Source of the DNA: Adiantum capillus-veneris
Taxonomy: Eukaryota; Streptophyta; Polypodiopsida; Polypodiales; Pteridaceae
Assembly: GCA_014529385.2 (NCBI GenBank)
Contig: CM043942.1
Coordinates: 31,150,969-31,214,968 of the forward strand
Length of the DNA stretch: 64,000 nt
Direction: 5' to 3'
Below are positions 9,928 through 21,879 of the stretch, one piece after another (position 1 is the stretch's first letter; every line of letters starts with the position of its first letter). The notes beneath the pieces are model-generated. The model was not told the origin of the DNA and made no database searches. It worked only from the letters and a program-made list of their open reading frames with translations. The position numbers were made by a program, and so were the translations under genes.

Positions 9928-12656
9928 GACTCACTCAAATTTATCAAGATAGTCCTTGAGAATCCCACTTTGGCTTAGTGCAACCTATCCCCTTCTGCCC
10001 TTGATGAAGTCTCTCAGAAGTTAGGAATTTTTGACTTTTTGGTCTCTGGAAACTGGTCTTGGGGTACCCTAAAAATTTGGATTTAGGAAACCTAGAAAAA
10101 TGCTCTAAAATGGTATAGGTGTGTGCTATTGCCCGCAAGCTTTCTTCCTAGCTATACCTGACTCAATTTGGAGTCGTCTATCAAAAGTTAAAGCACTTTT
10201 AGTGAACTGCACTTGAAACAACACTCAAAACTGTCTCAGGACCAGAACACAGGAACTATTGCTTGTACCTTGGCCTCCCGAAGGTATTTTTAGCTCAAAC
10301 TTGAGATTTGGGATGTACTCAAGTATGTCTACAAGATCACCAAGTCAGATACCCCCACTATGTTGAGAGGTACATGGATCGCGATCCATGTTCCCTATCA
10401 AATTTTTTTATTTTTATTTTTCCAAAATTTCCCAAATTTTTACTGTGTGTAGACAAGGTCATATGCAGGCTATATACCAATTTTCATCAAATCCTAAGGT
10501 TGAGGTACATGGATCGCGATCCATGTTCAACCACATCTGGATGTGTCCTCTTAGGAGTTTCTTCCTGACTATGTCCACAAGCTAAATCTCAAATCTTTTT
10601 GGAATTGGACTTGTTTTGACAGGTCAAATGGCCAACACTAGGTCTGCATTGCGGTTTTCAGTGTGTCACCTGTTTTGTTCCCTTATGACCCAAATTTGCT
10701 CAATTTTTTCCAAAATTGAACTTGGGATATGTTTTCTTGTGTAAGCACTACTGATCTGGAAATTTTCAGGTCAAGCTATCACTATGGGTACATGGATCAC
10801 GTTCTATGTTTGGAGCCCAAATTGACTTCTCTTGGTATCATCAGATTCACCATGCTTAGGAGGTCCTATGGTATCAATTTTTTTGAAAATGGACCTCTGG
10901 ATTGAAAGTTAGGTCAGTTCTGGGACTTGCATAGAGTACTTTGCAGTTCTGGACTTTTGGTTTGGTTTTTGGTATCCAAATTCACTTTTGAAAAGACCAC
11001 TAGACTCCTGGTGATGGGCTCTAGCTACGGTGCAAGTTTGGTATCAATTTGTGACAAAGGAACATAGATCGAGATCCATGTACCTATGTGTTAGAAGGTA
11101 CTGAAACTTAGCACACAACTTTCTCTTGCTCCACTGATCCCTGCTATATGGTTTTTGTATGATTTGGACTTGTTTAGGTCAGGCAAAAGTGATTTCACAG
11201 GTCTGTTTTAGGGTTTTCATCTTTGCACTGTTTTTGACACTTTTGACCCACTTTTTGAACTTTTTTGACAAAATTTCCTTGGGGACTTTTGTTCACAATG
11301 GTGTCTGCCACAGGCTTCAAAAGATTTTTTCCAAAAATTTCTCAAGGGTACATGGATCGCGATCCATGTTCCACCACTTTTGGATCTGAATTTTTGGTGT
11401 GCTACAGTCTGCTGCGACAGTTTTGACAATGTTCTATCTTTGGCTCTTTTGACCACTTTTTACAACTTTTTTGTATATAATTCTTTTGGGAAAGTTGTTC
11501 CAAATGGTACCAGCTACCTACTGCTCAAATCTCAGCCAAAAAAAATTCAAATTTTTTTCATGAGGTACATGGATCGCAATCCATGTTTGGAAGCCAAACT
11601 GACGTTTCTTGGTACCATCAGGATCAACATGTTTACTAGATGCTATGGTATCAAAATTTTTGGATTTGGACCAGTTTTTGTCATTCAAAAGCAAGTTTTT
11701 CTGTCTGTCCTGTGGTTTTTGACTAGTTTCTATATTTGGCTATTTTGACCAACTTTTTTCAATTTTTTGACATGGCCCCTTTTGGCAAAGTTGTTCCAAA
11801 TGATATCAGGGATGTACTTGTCAAATATCAGCCCCAAATTTCAAAAAGGTACATGGATCATGATCCATGTTTGGCAGCATTTTTTAATGAATTTTGTTCT
11901 GCTAGTTCTCTATCCCCTGTAGATGCCAAATCTCACCCCTTCTTGAATTTGGATCCCAAAATCTCAAGATTTGCTCAATTTTGTGTCTGCAATGCCTGTT
12001 TTACTATTTTTTCCCTAATAGCCAATCTTGAAGTGATTTTTGAGTTTTTCTTTCAAGCAAACTTGTTCAGAGCACTGTAACTGGTCACTTTTCACCAAAA
12101 ATGGTTTTTTGGGGTACATGGATCGTGATCCATGTTCCTTCACAGATTCTTGTCAAACTTTCTAGATTGATTCTAGAAAGTATGTTGATGCCCTTGATTC
12201 ACAAATTTTTGAATTTGGATCACTTTTGAGGTCTCTACCATCAAATTTTTAGAATTTCAGAGTTATGGTCATTTTAGCCAAAATATGGTTTTCACCCTTT
12301 TTACCCTCAATCTTTTAACCCAAATTTGATGGTGGTAGTTTCTACTTATTCTACTCCTAAATACTGAAATGAAACATGAAACAAAAACTAACAAAACGGT
12401 AGAAAATAAAGTCGAAACGGAAAACGGAACAGCACTTTGAAAGAATAGAGAAAATCGGAGAATGAAATGCTTTTGGCTATCTCACTCACAATTCTCTTTA
12501 CTTCATCTAGCAAATCCTCGACTTCTAGACTCTATCAAGCACTAAACCCAGTGTCTAGCTGCTTCACTGCTAAAGTGTAAATGAAATGGAGAGACAAATC
12601 TTTGAAAAAGAACACTCTAAAAACGCACTAGGTCACTCACCATCTAAGGATCATAT
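9928..12656 (-). repeat. Leader of element B with palindrome array P1
   Basis: Non-coding leader between primer site and gag. Core ACATGGATCGCGATCCATGT is a perfect 20-bp palindrome at 10372-10391 and 10507-10526, perfect again at 11350-11369, and recurs with one to five changes at 10790, 11062, 11567, 11851 and 12116. Start-to-start distances are 135, 283, 272, 288, 217, 284 and 265. The units between are T-rich and diverged, with shared text such as AAGTTGTTCCAAATG. The short plus-strand ORFs here (for example 11380-11748) only reflect the repeat text. The position equals the packaging/dimerisation leader of retroviruses. Confidence 0.85.
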
Positions 12657-12674
12657 CCCCGACAGTGGCGCCAA
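12657..12674 (-). other. Primer binding site of element B
   Basis: The minus strand reads TTGGCGCCACTGTCGGGG right after the LTR end GCTAGCA. It resembles the TGGCGCCGTTGCCGGGGA site that I know from Athila/Tat elements and is placed one base from the LTR, as expected for priming minus-strand cDNA. Confidence 0.85.
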
Positions 12675-13930
12675 TGCTAGCGGTTCCCCGCGATGGACGT
12701 TTGCAGCATAGCTTTCTGGCACTAACATAATGTCAATACGCAGGGAAAGTGACTCGGATGGGACACGGAGACTCTATGAGATCTTCAATCTCAAGAAGCG
12801 AACCTTAACAAGAAAACACAACAACTCTACAAGCAAACCAACACTCAATGATCAAGAAATCTGCCTATGTCCTTTCTCACAGCTCTAGGTCATCACGCCT
12901 TTTCGGCACTCGAACTGAATCGAAATGCAACGAAACTTTAGGAGGAGGTCAAGGAAACCTAGGAGCACTATCTTAATAAGTCTGGTCGCAATCCGACAAG
13001 GTACAAAAATCACGATCCATCATGAAAAAGGTCCTGAAAACTGTAACAGATTAGTCCAAAAAGGTCACCCTATGGTCTAAGAACAATGTCCTATGGTCAA
13101 AACGACTAAAAACAATGATTTCAGCACTCAAATCTGCAATTATAGCTCACAAATGTGTAGTCGCAAACCACAACAAAACTGACAATGCTTACACTTAATT
13201 TAAAGAGGAAAGAAAGAGGAACACAATGCAAGTTTCGGAATCAAAAACGGATTACCCATTCATTAACTGCGATGAGTACAAGGTGGAGCAGCTTTATAGC
13301 TTGAGCGTACGTTTTTTGAGCTCCCTCTTCTTCTAAAGATAAGCCTCCTTTTACATTAAGGTTATTGACCTTTATATCTAGGGAATTCTAAATGGCCAGT
13401 GGTCGGTTCACATGGACCTTTACAATTGTCATGACAATATTACAACTCATGGAATTGACCTGCTACTCTGGATTTAGGATTTACACAAAGTATCACTACG
13501 CTAGCTTGGCAAAAAAATAGACTACAAATGTGGTGTCCAGCTACGTGTCCGGCCAACTGGGCGCTCGTTTGATCTGTCCTCAAATAGGTGTCCTTTTCCC
13601 ACTTTACAAAATAGACTTTATACCTAGGGCTTTGTTGACCAATGTCCGACTTTACAAGGCTCAGACTCCATTACAAAATTTAGACTCAGCTTTTCAGAGA
13701 TTACCCATCTATAATCAGAGATTATGAAATAATTACAAGGCTTTCCGAAAAAATAATGAAGATATCAAAATTTTGGGTCTCATGGAAGAAGGGGTCAACT
13801 TGAAGGGCGCCCGTCTAGCTTGACTGCCAGCATCTTTCCCCTTCCTAGTCTTTGCACGCCCTCATGCAAATTGTCTTGATCTGCTTCACTTGTCAGCATG
13901 TTGTCTTTGCTTTGCTTGGGCAATTGTGGA
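12675..13930 (-). repeat. 5' LTR of element B
   Basis: 12675-13539 matches the LTR copies at 2364 and 3229 almost collinearly. It ends in GCTAGCA (minus strand) beside the primer site and has a TATA-like stretch near 13367-13378 (minus TATAAAGGTCA). Similarity to the 3' LTR resumes at about 13820-13925 after roughly 200 bp of extra sequence (about 13,610-13,820), which partly repeats the TTTATACCTAGGGCTTT text and so may be a local duplication. The outer boundary is uncertain. It may also have served as the 3' LTR of ORF block A to its right. Confidence 0.75.
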
Positions 13931-13952
13931 ACATAGTTGAATGTATTTTTCT

Positions 13953-16900
13953 TCAATAATCCAGTGTACGCTTCTCAAGTATATGAGTTAGCAGAGTAAA
14001 TTTTTTTGCTCCTGCTTCAATCTCCACCTTTGTTGCCAACTTTGTGAAAGGATTGTTGCTCAATATGCTTTGATAAGCTATTTGTCGGGCAAGCAGATTC
14101 TTGGTCATGGGGTTGAAGATTGGCAAATCAAGCTCAAAGAACCGGGTCATGAATGCCTCCTCAAATGTTTTCATGTAGTGAGAGGGCAAAAATATGACTC
14201 TGACATACAACCCCATGATCACATTTTTGCTGGAAAACTCTCTCTCCAGATTCCAACACAAGCCTTTGGTGCCTTTGAGAAATACCTGCCACAAGTGTTC
14301 CACTGCTTCTATATCTTCAAATGTGGTGATGCATGCGATTAGCATCTTGGTAATCTTTACTAGCATTTGGCATGTCAATTCCGGAACCTCCTTCATTTGG
14401 CTGATACTCCTTGTAGAATGTTGACCATATACCTCTCTAATGGAGGGAAGTTACTTGGTGGCTTTGTGAGAGCTGGGTAGTTCAACACTGCTGGTATTTT
14501 GCTTTGCCAGGCATAGACATTATCCTAGGACCGCTGCCTATTGCTAGGACAGAAGGCTGGGACGATCCTGAGATGTTGTGGCACGTTTCTGTAGTAGGTT
14601 TCATTTTTAGGGTGCTTCTCAAACCACGTTTTCCTCCATAGTGGTTGGTACTTGAGGATTGTCAGGACTTGGTCGACAGTTTACAGGCACATTCTTGTAA
14701 TTCCCTTCATGGTTGGGATCAAGACTAGGCAGCATCTTCTTCTTCCAAAGGAGGGCCTCTTGTCTCATCAGTGGTAGAGATATCATTTCATGCCCATGAT
14801 TCTTTTCTAGTTCATTAGGGGTGATCATCAGAATTGTTGTTGATTCAAGTACTTTAAGTTCATATTGCATGTATTCTTTGTGAGACAGGTCGTGCACTTT
14901 TGAGATCCATCTTTGAATCTCCTCCCTGGCGCGTGTCTTGTCTTCTGTGTCATCAAAGTCATGTAACCCTACCTCTATAAACATGCTTGGTATATCTACA
15001 GGGGGAAGCTCCATGCTCACAGACTCCTTTCCAGATTCTTGTGTGACTTCAACTACTGTAGGCCTTTCCCTTATGGCACTAATGGCCCTATCTTCCTATT
15101 GGAGTGAAAGGGAATGCGTTGTATTATGGATCACCGACTCCTCTTCTTCTTTAGCCAATTGATCTTTTAGGAACTTGATCTCGTCATCGTTTTGGTTCTA
15201 AATTTCCTTGTGCCCAGCGGTCAGGATTTGTCAGTCATACTTTTCTTGATCTAGAGCATCCCATAGATCTTTGATCTCTTCTAATACGGAGGCAAGAGAT
15301 GATGAGGTAGAGGCTAGGGAGGGGGTGTCTTGCATTGCCAAGAGCTGGGTGAGTGTTGTCTTGACAATCCCGTAAGACCCCCCCTAGCTTGACACTCTTT
15401 TGCCGCTCTTTTTCAAGCTCTTCTTCCAGACGCTGTTGCTCGACTTGTAAGTTGGTGTTTTCCTCATTAAAGTCTTAGGCTTCTTTGTAATAATGAGTAG
15501 CATTTTCTTGCTCCTTTTGTAGTTTGGATTGGAGATCCATTTGCATTATTTGTAGTTCTTCAATCTTGTTTTGTAGTTGTTGATTTGATTCAACTGCCTT
15601 TGTTGCTTCTGCTTTGATCTCTTCTAACTCCACTCCTTTGAGGTTGTTTAGCACTCTTTGACAATGGAATTGTAGTTTGATTTTTTCCAAGTGCTCATCA
15701 ATGTCAAAAGAGTTGAGCAACCGCTTTCCTTCTTCTATGATGGCTTTGGAGCAAGGAGACATCGATTTTGTCTCTATTGTATGCCATTGTCTAGAGGTTC
15801 CTGCTTTCTCTTTATCTCTCCTTAGTGTTCTTTTTTTCTTGCTCTTAGGGTGCTGGTGGGGTTGGATTCTTCCTTTCCTTGTCCTCTCTCTTTTCCTCTG
15901 CTTGAATTGTAGGTGGTACTTGTAGCATCTCCTATGATGCTTCCTTCGGTATATCTGTGTTTTTCTCATCAGTTTCTTGGTTTGCCGCTTGGTCTATCGA
16001 CTCTTGAGCCAAAGGAGGGGTGGTTGGTTGATTTGAGTTTGTTGGAATGTTATCTGTATGGATTTATAAGGGTCACTACCCTCCTCTCCAGTATTTTCCT
16101 CTTCCCTCTCGTCCTTGTCCTCTTGCTGAGATTGTCCCTTTTTAGCCTCATCTTTATCTTAAGAGTAGGTGGAGTTCCTCTCTTTGTGCTTCTGCACCTT
16201 TCTTTCTATGGAATTTCTCTCTTTGTGCTTCTACATCTTCCATAGAACTTTGTGATTGAGAGATTGGTATATGATCTATGCTTAACAGATCTTTGTTTCA
16301 GGTGTACCCGACGGAGCGTTTATTCCTCCTTTTCCTCATCATCCTCTTCCTCTTTAGAAGTTTGGTATTCAAAATGAGTGTCCCTGTTCTTTAGCTTAAT
16401 TTCCCCACCGAGATTTATGTCAAACTCCGTCTTGCAACTATTCAATTTTTTTCCTTTTGGAACTATGTCCAGATGCTGTTTCACTATTGATGGACCTACC
16501 ACTGGTTTAACAACATGCTTTGACATATGTAGCAATTCCAAGTGTGTTTTGGCCGGGGTAGCTCATCACCCATTCCCAATTCCTGGTATGCAATTCTTGT
16601 CAGCACTGGTCCCCCATTCATATAGGTTTTGATTTTGTCATTGTTCTTGAAATTTTCTTTGATCAGATTTCCTAAAATGTAAGTGCTGAGATCACACCTA
16701 ATCATTCTTTGCTCTGACAGTCCAATGGCCATCACCACAACAATATGAAGATTGGGTTCAATATATCTGGGTGGCTTCTAGACCTTCAAATGTTGTGCAA
16801 TAAGATGCAGTGGCAACTTTGTTTTGAGTACACAAGATCCTTGTAGGTAAACTTGTGTCCTTGCTGCTTGACAAAAGCTTTGTCATTTTCTGTAGCTTTG

Positions 16901-17322
16901 TTATTTAGTAGCAAGTTGTGGTTGCTTGGCAGTAGGTGTAGTGCTTGGTTAATCATGTCTGCAATGATTCTAACTTTCACTGTTTCACCATCCTTATCCG
17001 TCAAGGTAGATTCTCCGTTGTATTGAATTGACGACATTAATTCATGTGTCTTTGGAAATCTATGCCCCATGACTGTATTTGGAAAAATGTGTCCATCTGA
17101 AGACACCTTGTTTCTTCAATAACTTCTTCTTGCTGATGTAGAGTCCAGAGCTCCTTTGGAAAAATGTTTGTCTTTACTTTAGCACGGTCAACTGCTTTGA
17201 ATCAGCCAATGAATATGTTGGCAGGTATTTGAGCAAGTTCCTCCTCAGAGACATGAGCTTTCTCGTTTGATGAAATTTCTATCACCTTGTTGAGACTGAT
17301 GGAACACTGAGAAGGATCACCC
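13953..17322 (-). pseudogene. ORF block A: coiled-coil retroelement ORF, plant-transposon-protein-like N-terminus
   Basis: Probable start MGDPSQCSISLN at 17322. The N-terminal third (to about 16,500) contains FPKTHELMSSIQYNG, DKDGETVKVRIIADMINQALHLLPSNHN, then GGPVLTRIAYQELGMGDELPRP. This matches, in order, VYELTTTIKKDG..., LDGESKDVTITPQLITDSLGLNND and GRVEILTKISYEAIGARGEWPDP in the ORF at 49,446. Next come an acidic EEEDDEEKEE stretch, a basic region, a long coiled coil (15,900-15,150: NKIEELQIMQMDLQSKLQKEQ) and a C-terminal part (14,396-13,953). Many stops and shifts. The pattern recalls the Pfam group called putative plant transposon protein (Transposase_32), often an additional ORF of plant gypsy elements; that assignment is by eye. 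Function unknown. Confidence 0.6.
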
Positions 17323-17472
17323 ATTTTTTGTATTATTTAATTTTGATAGATCTAAGAGATTATTTTGATGGGAATGTGCTTCTCAAGAGGAATGCATATA
17401 AGCCAAAGTTTTGTAACCCTAAGAGACTTTTTAATAATCAATCTTTGCATTATTGTGTGTCGTGTCTGTGTG

Positions 17473-17534
<62 letters not shown>

Positions 17535-17805
17535 CTTATCTCTTCACTACGCATGCTATAGAGCATCCATCGCATACCCGACACCACCAAAGAGTTAGCA
17601 ATGGCGGGTTCTACACATCAACACCAAGCTCGCGAGTTTTTGATTGCATCGCAAGGCGAGCTCCCACGAGCTTCTGAGTGAGTTATCTTGAAAATCGTGT
17701 GTCTATTTTGATATTTCTTCATACCAGTAGGTTCACGACGAGAAGAGCTACACATTAGGATCATGCATGTTGAGAATCAGCAATCTATAATAGACTACAT
17801 GATGT
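17323..17805. other. GA microsatellite and unassigned flank
   Basis: A (GA) tract at 17476-17533 lies in sequence that otherwise shows no gene. 17534-17805 is the left flank of element C; the five bases before its LTR are GATGT. No matching right-hand duplication can be seen because the right LTR of C is truncated. Confidence 0.6.
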
Positions 17806-17931
17806 TGAAAGGACTCGGGTCCTACGGGCAAGGCCACCGGCAACAAGGCCGGAAAATGTGTACGCTTGGGGAGGTTATAAGATAGCATGGTTGGGTGGAG
17901 ACTAGCACATGGAATTACTCTCCTCCTTTTA
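17806..17931 (+). repeat. Start of the 5' LTR of element C
   Basis: TGAAAGGACTCGGGTCCTAC... matches TGTAAGGACACGGGTCCTAC... at 27724 and stays similar through GGTTGGGTGGAGACTAGCACA and TTACTCTCCTCC. The LTR probably continues towards 18,400-18,600, but with the partner truncated I cannot place its end, and no clear primer site is visible before gag. Confidence 0.75.
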
Positions 17932-18626
17932 GTGGTATCCAAGCTATTTTGGAAAAGGGGAAAAGCGGGTTGCATGTGCATGCAACACACATATCCTCTC
18001 CCATGATCCGTAGGCAATAGATGGGGAAGATGATGGCCCACAACGGGCGGGCAAAAGAGAAGACAGAGCATGAGAAGTATGTCCTCCACAACGGGCAACC
18101 AAGGCAAATTCGATCAACAACAAGGCTCTAATGGCACGTTGGTTGCACGCGTAGGAAGGTCCTCTAAACCCTTGCATGAAGGAGGGTTGAACCCACCCCA
18201 TGAGAGTAAGAGGTCAACACCCTACCATCCAAGCTATTGAGATTTATTGTATACAACAAGGAAAGATAGCATACTTGAGTTGACAAAGAAAGCTAGGAAG
18301 GAAAGGAAAGCTACAAACTTAAAGGAAGTAGTTTCACCCTTTCTTTTCACTCCTTAGAGAAAGACAAGTCTTCTTCTAAAATTCCTTTTTCTTCAAGAAA
18401 TAAGCTTCACAAGTGAACAAAAGCCTCCTTAAAAAAAAAGAAGAGTTTTTGTGAAGAATCAACAAAGGTGTTCTTACAAAGAACATAACGTGAAGCACTA
18501 CAGATTTTGCATGGCGAGGATCGCGTGCAACACAAAAGTCATTGAGCATAAAAAACACAACAAATTCAATCTTTACAAGGTACAAGTTGACGTTTTCTTC
18601 TCTCTCTATATTAGTGTGTGTTTACC

Positions 18627-19770
18627 ATGGCCGACGAAGATATTCCACATGCATACATTTTTTATTTTGAGCACGCATATCAAAATCCGGTAACCACGGG
18701 TGCTACCGACATTGATATGCATGATGATGATGGTCTAGGAGATCATGGCCTTGTAGATATGGCTGCTTTCAAGACTTTGGAAAATCGCCAAAGCATGCTT
18801 GAACACAATTTCTCTGCATTAAATGTAAATGTTACAAACCTTACTGAGCTACTTATGAAATTTATGAATTCATAGACGGCTCAAGAAGCCCAAGTTGGTA
18901 CGGTTCAAGGAATCCAAGCTGGCATGGTTCAATGAACCCATCTTTGCACACCTCAAGGAGTCCATGAGGCAAGTGCTTCAGAAGATGCAAAAGGTAGCAA
19001 TGCATTACTTATAAATATCACCATTCCTGAGTTTCACGGTGAAGAGCGTGATTGCAACAAGGATGCGGTCAATACGTTCTCACACAAACGAAGTGATATT
19101 CATAGGTTGAGACACACCCCAAATATTAAGACAGATGTGGAAACAAGTATATCTCTTAAATGCAAGGCTTATAAGTGGTGGATGACATTTCCAATAGATG
19201 CTCGTCCTCAGCCTTGGGCCGCATTTCAAATTTTTTTCTCCAAAGAGTTTTTGGACTCAAATGAAGAAGATAAGAATTGGTTAGCATGGGATGCATGCTG
19301 CATGTCTGGCCTCTCTCACACTCAGTATCTTTCTAAGTATCGAGAAATCATATTAAAACTAGAAGGTCTAGATGAATTCCTAAAGATACGGGGTTTCTAT
19401 AGGGTTCTTGACAAAGACTATCGTCTTCATGTCAAGACCTAACATCCAAAAACTTTGGAAGAAGCCATCGCTCATGCCCAAACGTATGATGATGACCAAG
19501 AGAGGAAGGGAAATGTTCCCTACTCTAAGAATACTTTTGCTAAGAGAAATTTGGCTAATAGCCAATGGCGAGGTAGATCTCCCACATACTCCAAGAGGAA
19601 CAAGAGATAATCTATCCCTCCACGCCCTCAAAAGGCTAAGAAGCCTAAGCAATCACAAGATACTCCATGTGGGTCTCTCAGCACTGTCAATTTTGAGCGT
19701 GCAAAGAAACAAAATTTGTGTTTTAAATGTCTTTTGGACCAGCATAACAAGAAGTATTGTCCTCTTTTGT
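18627..19770 (+). pseudogene. gag of element C
   Basis: The frame from MADEDIPHAYIF continues to the zinc knuckle CFKCLLDQHNKKYC (C-x2-C-x4-H-x4-C, about 19717-19758). The middle shows the retrotransposon gag core: KCKAYKWWMTF, QIFFSKEFLDSNEEDKNW and LSKYREIILKLEGL. In-frame stops occur near 18873, 18933, 19440 and 19608. It would encode the capsid and nucleocapsid of the particle. Because the breaks are mostly point stops in one frame, the ancestral ORF can still be followed. Confidence 0.8.
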
Positions 19771-19875
19771 AAGGCAAAGAAAAGGGCATGCACACGGTGC
19801 AACGCCTAATATTAGATTCATCTCCTAAATATTGTGATGTAGAGATTCTTCATATGGAAGAAAAGCATAAGTGTT

Positions 19876-20365
19876 GTGTGCTTGTTTCAATGTGGCAACA
19901 CACTTTTGGTCCCCCATGAGTTGATTCGCATGCATGAAACTATTAGAGGACAACGTGTTCGTATTTTAGTGGATGATGGTGTAGCTCATAACTTCTTGAA
20001 CTATACGCTAGTCAAGAAATTGAAGCTTACACAAACTCTTTGCCACCACAAGTATGTGGTAGAGTAGATGTCTAGATATGATAAAAAAAGTATGGGACAC
20101 GGTAGTTCAAGGGGTTGAGCTTATTGTTCAAGATCATACGATGACTCTTGACGTTTAAGTCATGAACATGAATCGTGTTGATGTAGTTTTAGGACGGGAG
20201 TGGCTACATGGTTTAGGAAACACATTGCGCATTAGTTATGAACAAAAATCATTATCCTTTATGGCCAATGGTAAACATGTGCTTTTGCTTGGTGAGAAAA
20301 TATGCACCTCTTATATGTACAGCCGAGCTTTCTACTATTTTATAGAAAGCATATTTAATAGATGA
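19876..20365 (+). pseudogene. Protease of element C
   Basis: RILVDDGVAHNFLNYTLVKKLKL corresponds to the retropepsin loop, but the usual D-S-G is D-D-G. VDVVLGREWLHGLGN downstream is the conserved LG-x-x-W-L motif. The two parts lie in different frames and the segment has stops, so the enzyme is broken. Confidence 0.75.
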
Positions 20366-20446
20366 AGTCTTTTTGTTGCCTCCAAGTCTTGTGAATTCTC
20401 AAGAGCAAAGTGTTATGGATTCTAGTTATGATATGCAAAGCTTGCA

Positions 20447-21808
20447 ATGAATTTTGATGAAAATCAAAGTGCTAACAATTCTAAAGAGCAAAGTGCTCTC
20501 AATTCTAATTATGTTGATCAACGTGCAACTATAAAACAAACATTAAAAGAATTACAAGACTCTCTATCCCATCATAACTCTAGTTTACTTTCTCCTTTTG
20601 CATGGAAAAAGTTGACTCACTTACTCATGGAGTATATTGATGTATTCTCAAGTGATTTACCACCAAGTTTACCCCTACATGTGATGTGCAACATGGCATA
20701 GATGTCCTGTCGGAACCGGTGAGTAAACCACCTTATCATATGAGTGCTAGTGAGGCCAAGGAGGTTGAGCATCAGTTGGATGACTACCTCATCCGTGGTT
20801 TCATTCGACCTAGCACTTCGTCTTGGGAATCGCCAATTCTATTGGTAAAAAAGAAAGATGGTACTATGCGCATGTGCGTATTATCGTGGATTAAACGCAA
20901 CAACCATTAGAACAAGTATCCTATGTCTTGAGTGCATTAGTTGTTTGATCAACTCCATGGGACAAGCTACTATACAAAGACAGATCTTTGTTCAGGATAC
21001 CACCTGGTGCGTATCCTTTTGAAAGATATAGATAAGACTGCACTTAGAATACGGTTCATGCATTATGAGTTTTTGGTTATGCTTTTTGGTTTAACTAATG
21101 CTCCAGCTACATTTATGACACTCATGGATAATGTCTTGCGTTCCTATCTTGGAAACTTCGATGTGGTTTTTCTTGATGACATTCTCATTTACAATAAGAC
21201 TGAAGATGAACACATAGAACACTTATGATTAGTGTTTGAATAGCTAGGAACTCTCACCCTGTATGCTAAGTGCGATTTTGTTAATAGAGATACATTACCT
21301 CAGTCATGTGATTTCTTATTCTGGCATCAAGATAAACACTGCCAAGGTCACTGCCATTCTTTGATGGCCACATCCCAACACGATTGAGGAGCTTCAAATC
21401 TTCTTAGGCATGACTGAACTTTATCAACAATATATCCGTGATTATGCCAAAATGGTTGTTTCTATGATGGATCAACTTAAAGAAAAATGTAAGACCTTTT
21501 CTTGGGAAGAAGCCCAACAACACAATTGTGAACAACTCAAGGTAGCTGTAGCCACTGCTCCCATCCTAGCAATCATTGACCCACTTAAGCCGTTTTTGGT
21601 AGAGACTGATGCTAGTGATAAAGCAATTGCTGTGGTACTTCTCCAGAAGGGAAGACCTATATCTTTTGAAAGTAAAAAGTTGGATAGAGCTCAACATAAT
21701 TATTCTATCTATGAGAGGGAGCTCTATGCCATGTTCACGCTTTATGAAACTGGCGAAACTATTTATATGGTGCCGAGTTTGAAGTGGGTTTTGATCATGA
21801 GAGGATAA
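20447..21808 (+). pseudogene. Reverse transcriptase and RNase H of element C
   Basis: RT begins near DVFSSDLPPSLP, runs through [49 protein letters not shown] and [10 protein letters not shown], and reaches the catalytic motif as [10 protein letters not shown] (an F/L-x-DD variant of YxDD). RNase H follows: FLVETDASDKAIAVVLLQ, PISFESKKLDRAQHNYSIYERELYA. Frameshifts near 20,690, 20,890 and 21,230 and stops divide it. It would copy the RNA into cDNA and remove the RNA strand. Confidence 0.85.
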
Positions 21809-21879
21809 AATGGTTTACTACTTAAACGGACTTGGAGGGTCATAAAGCTAGATGGGCAGAGATCCTTCAGGATTATGAT

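Larger units (their letters stand above)
3229..13930 (-). mobile_element. Element B: non-autonomous Ty3/gypsy (Athila/Tat-like), no RT or integrase
   Basis: Reading the minus strand: 5' LTR (13930-12675), primer site TGGCGCCACTGTCGGGGA, leader with a palindrome array (12656-9928), gag with C-x2-C-x3-H-x4-C knuckles, protease, extra ORF with a retropepsin-like segment and W-P-K repeats, polypurine tract, 3' LTR (4274-3229). The primer site and the short-spaced knuckles are what I know from Athila/Tat elements. RT, RNase H and integrase are absent and there is no matching sequence gap, so B is a deletion derivative that depends on proteins made elsewhere. Gag and protease carry several stops and shifts, so this copy is dead at protein level. 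Confidence 0.85.

Noticed and set aside
10308-12080. Phe-rich plus-strand ORFs resembling membrane proteins
   Set aside because: They lie antisense in a T-rich non-coding leader and repeat with the palindrome unit.
10372-12135. CRISPR-like array of palindromic repeats
   Set aside because: Period of about 280 bp, degenerate copies, no cas genes, and the context is a plant retrotransposon leader.
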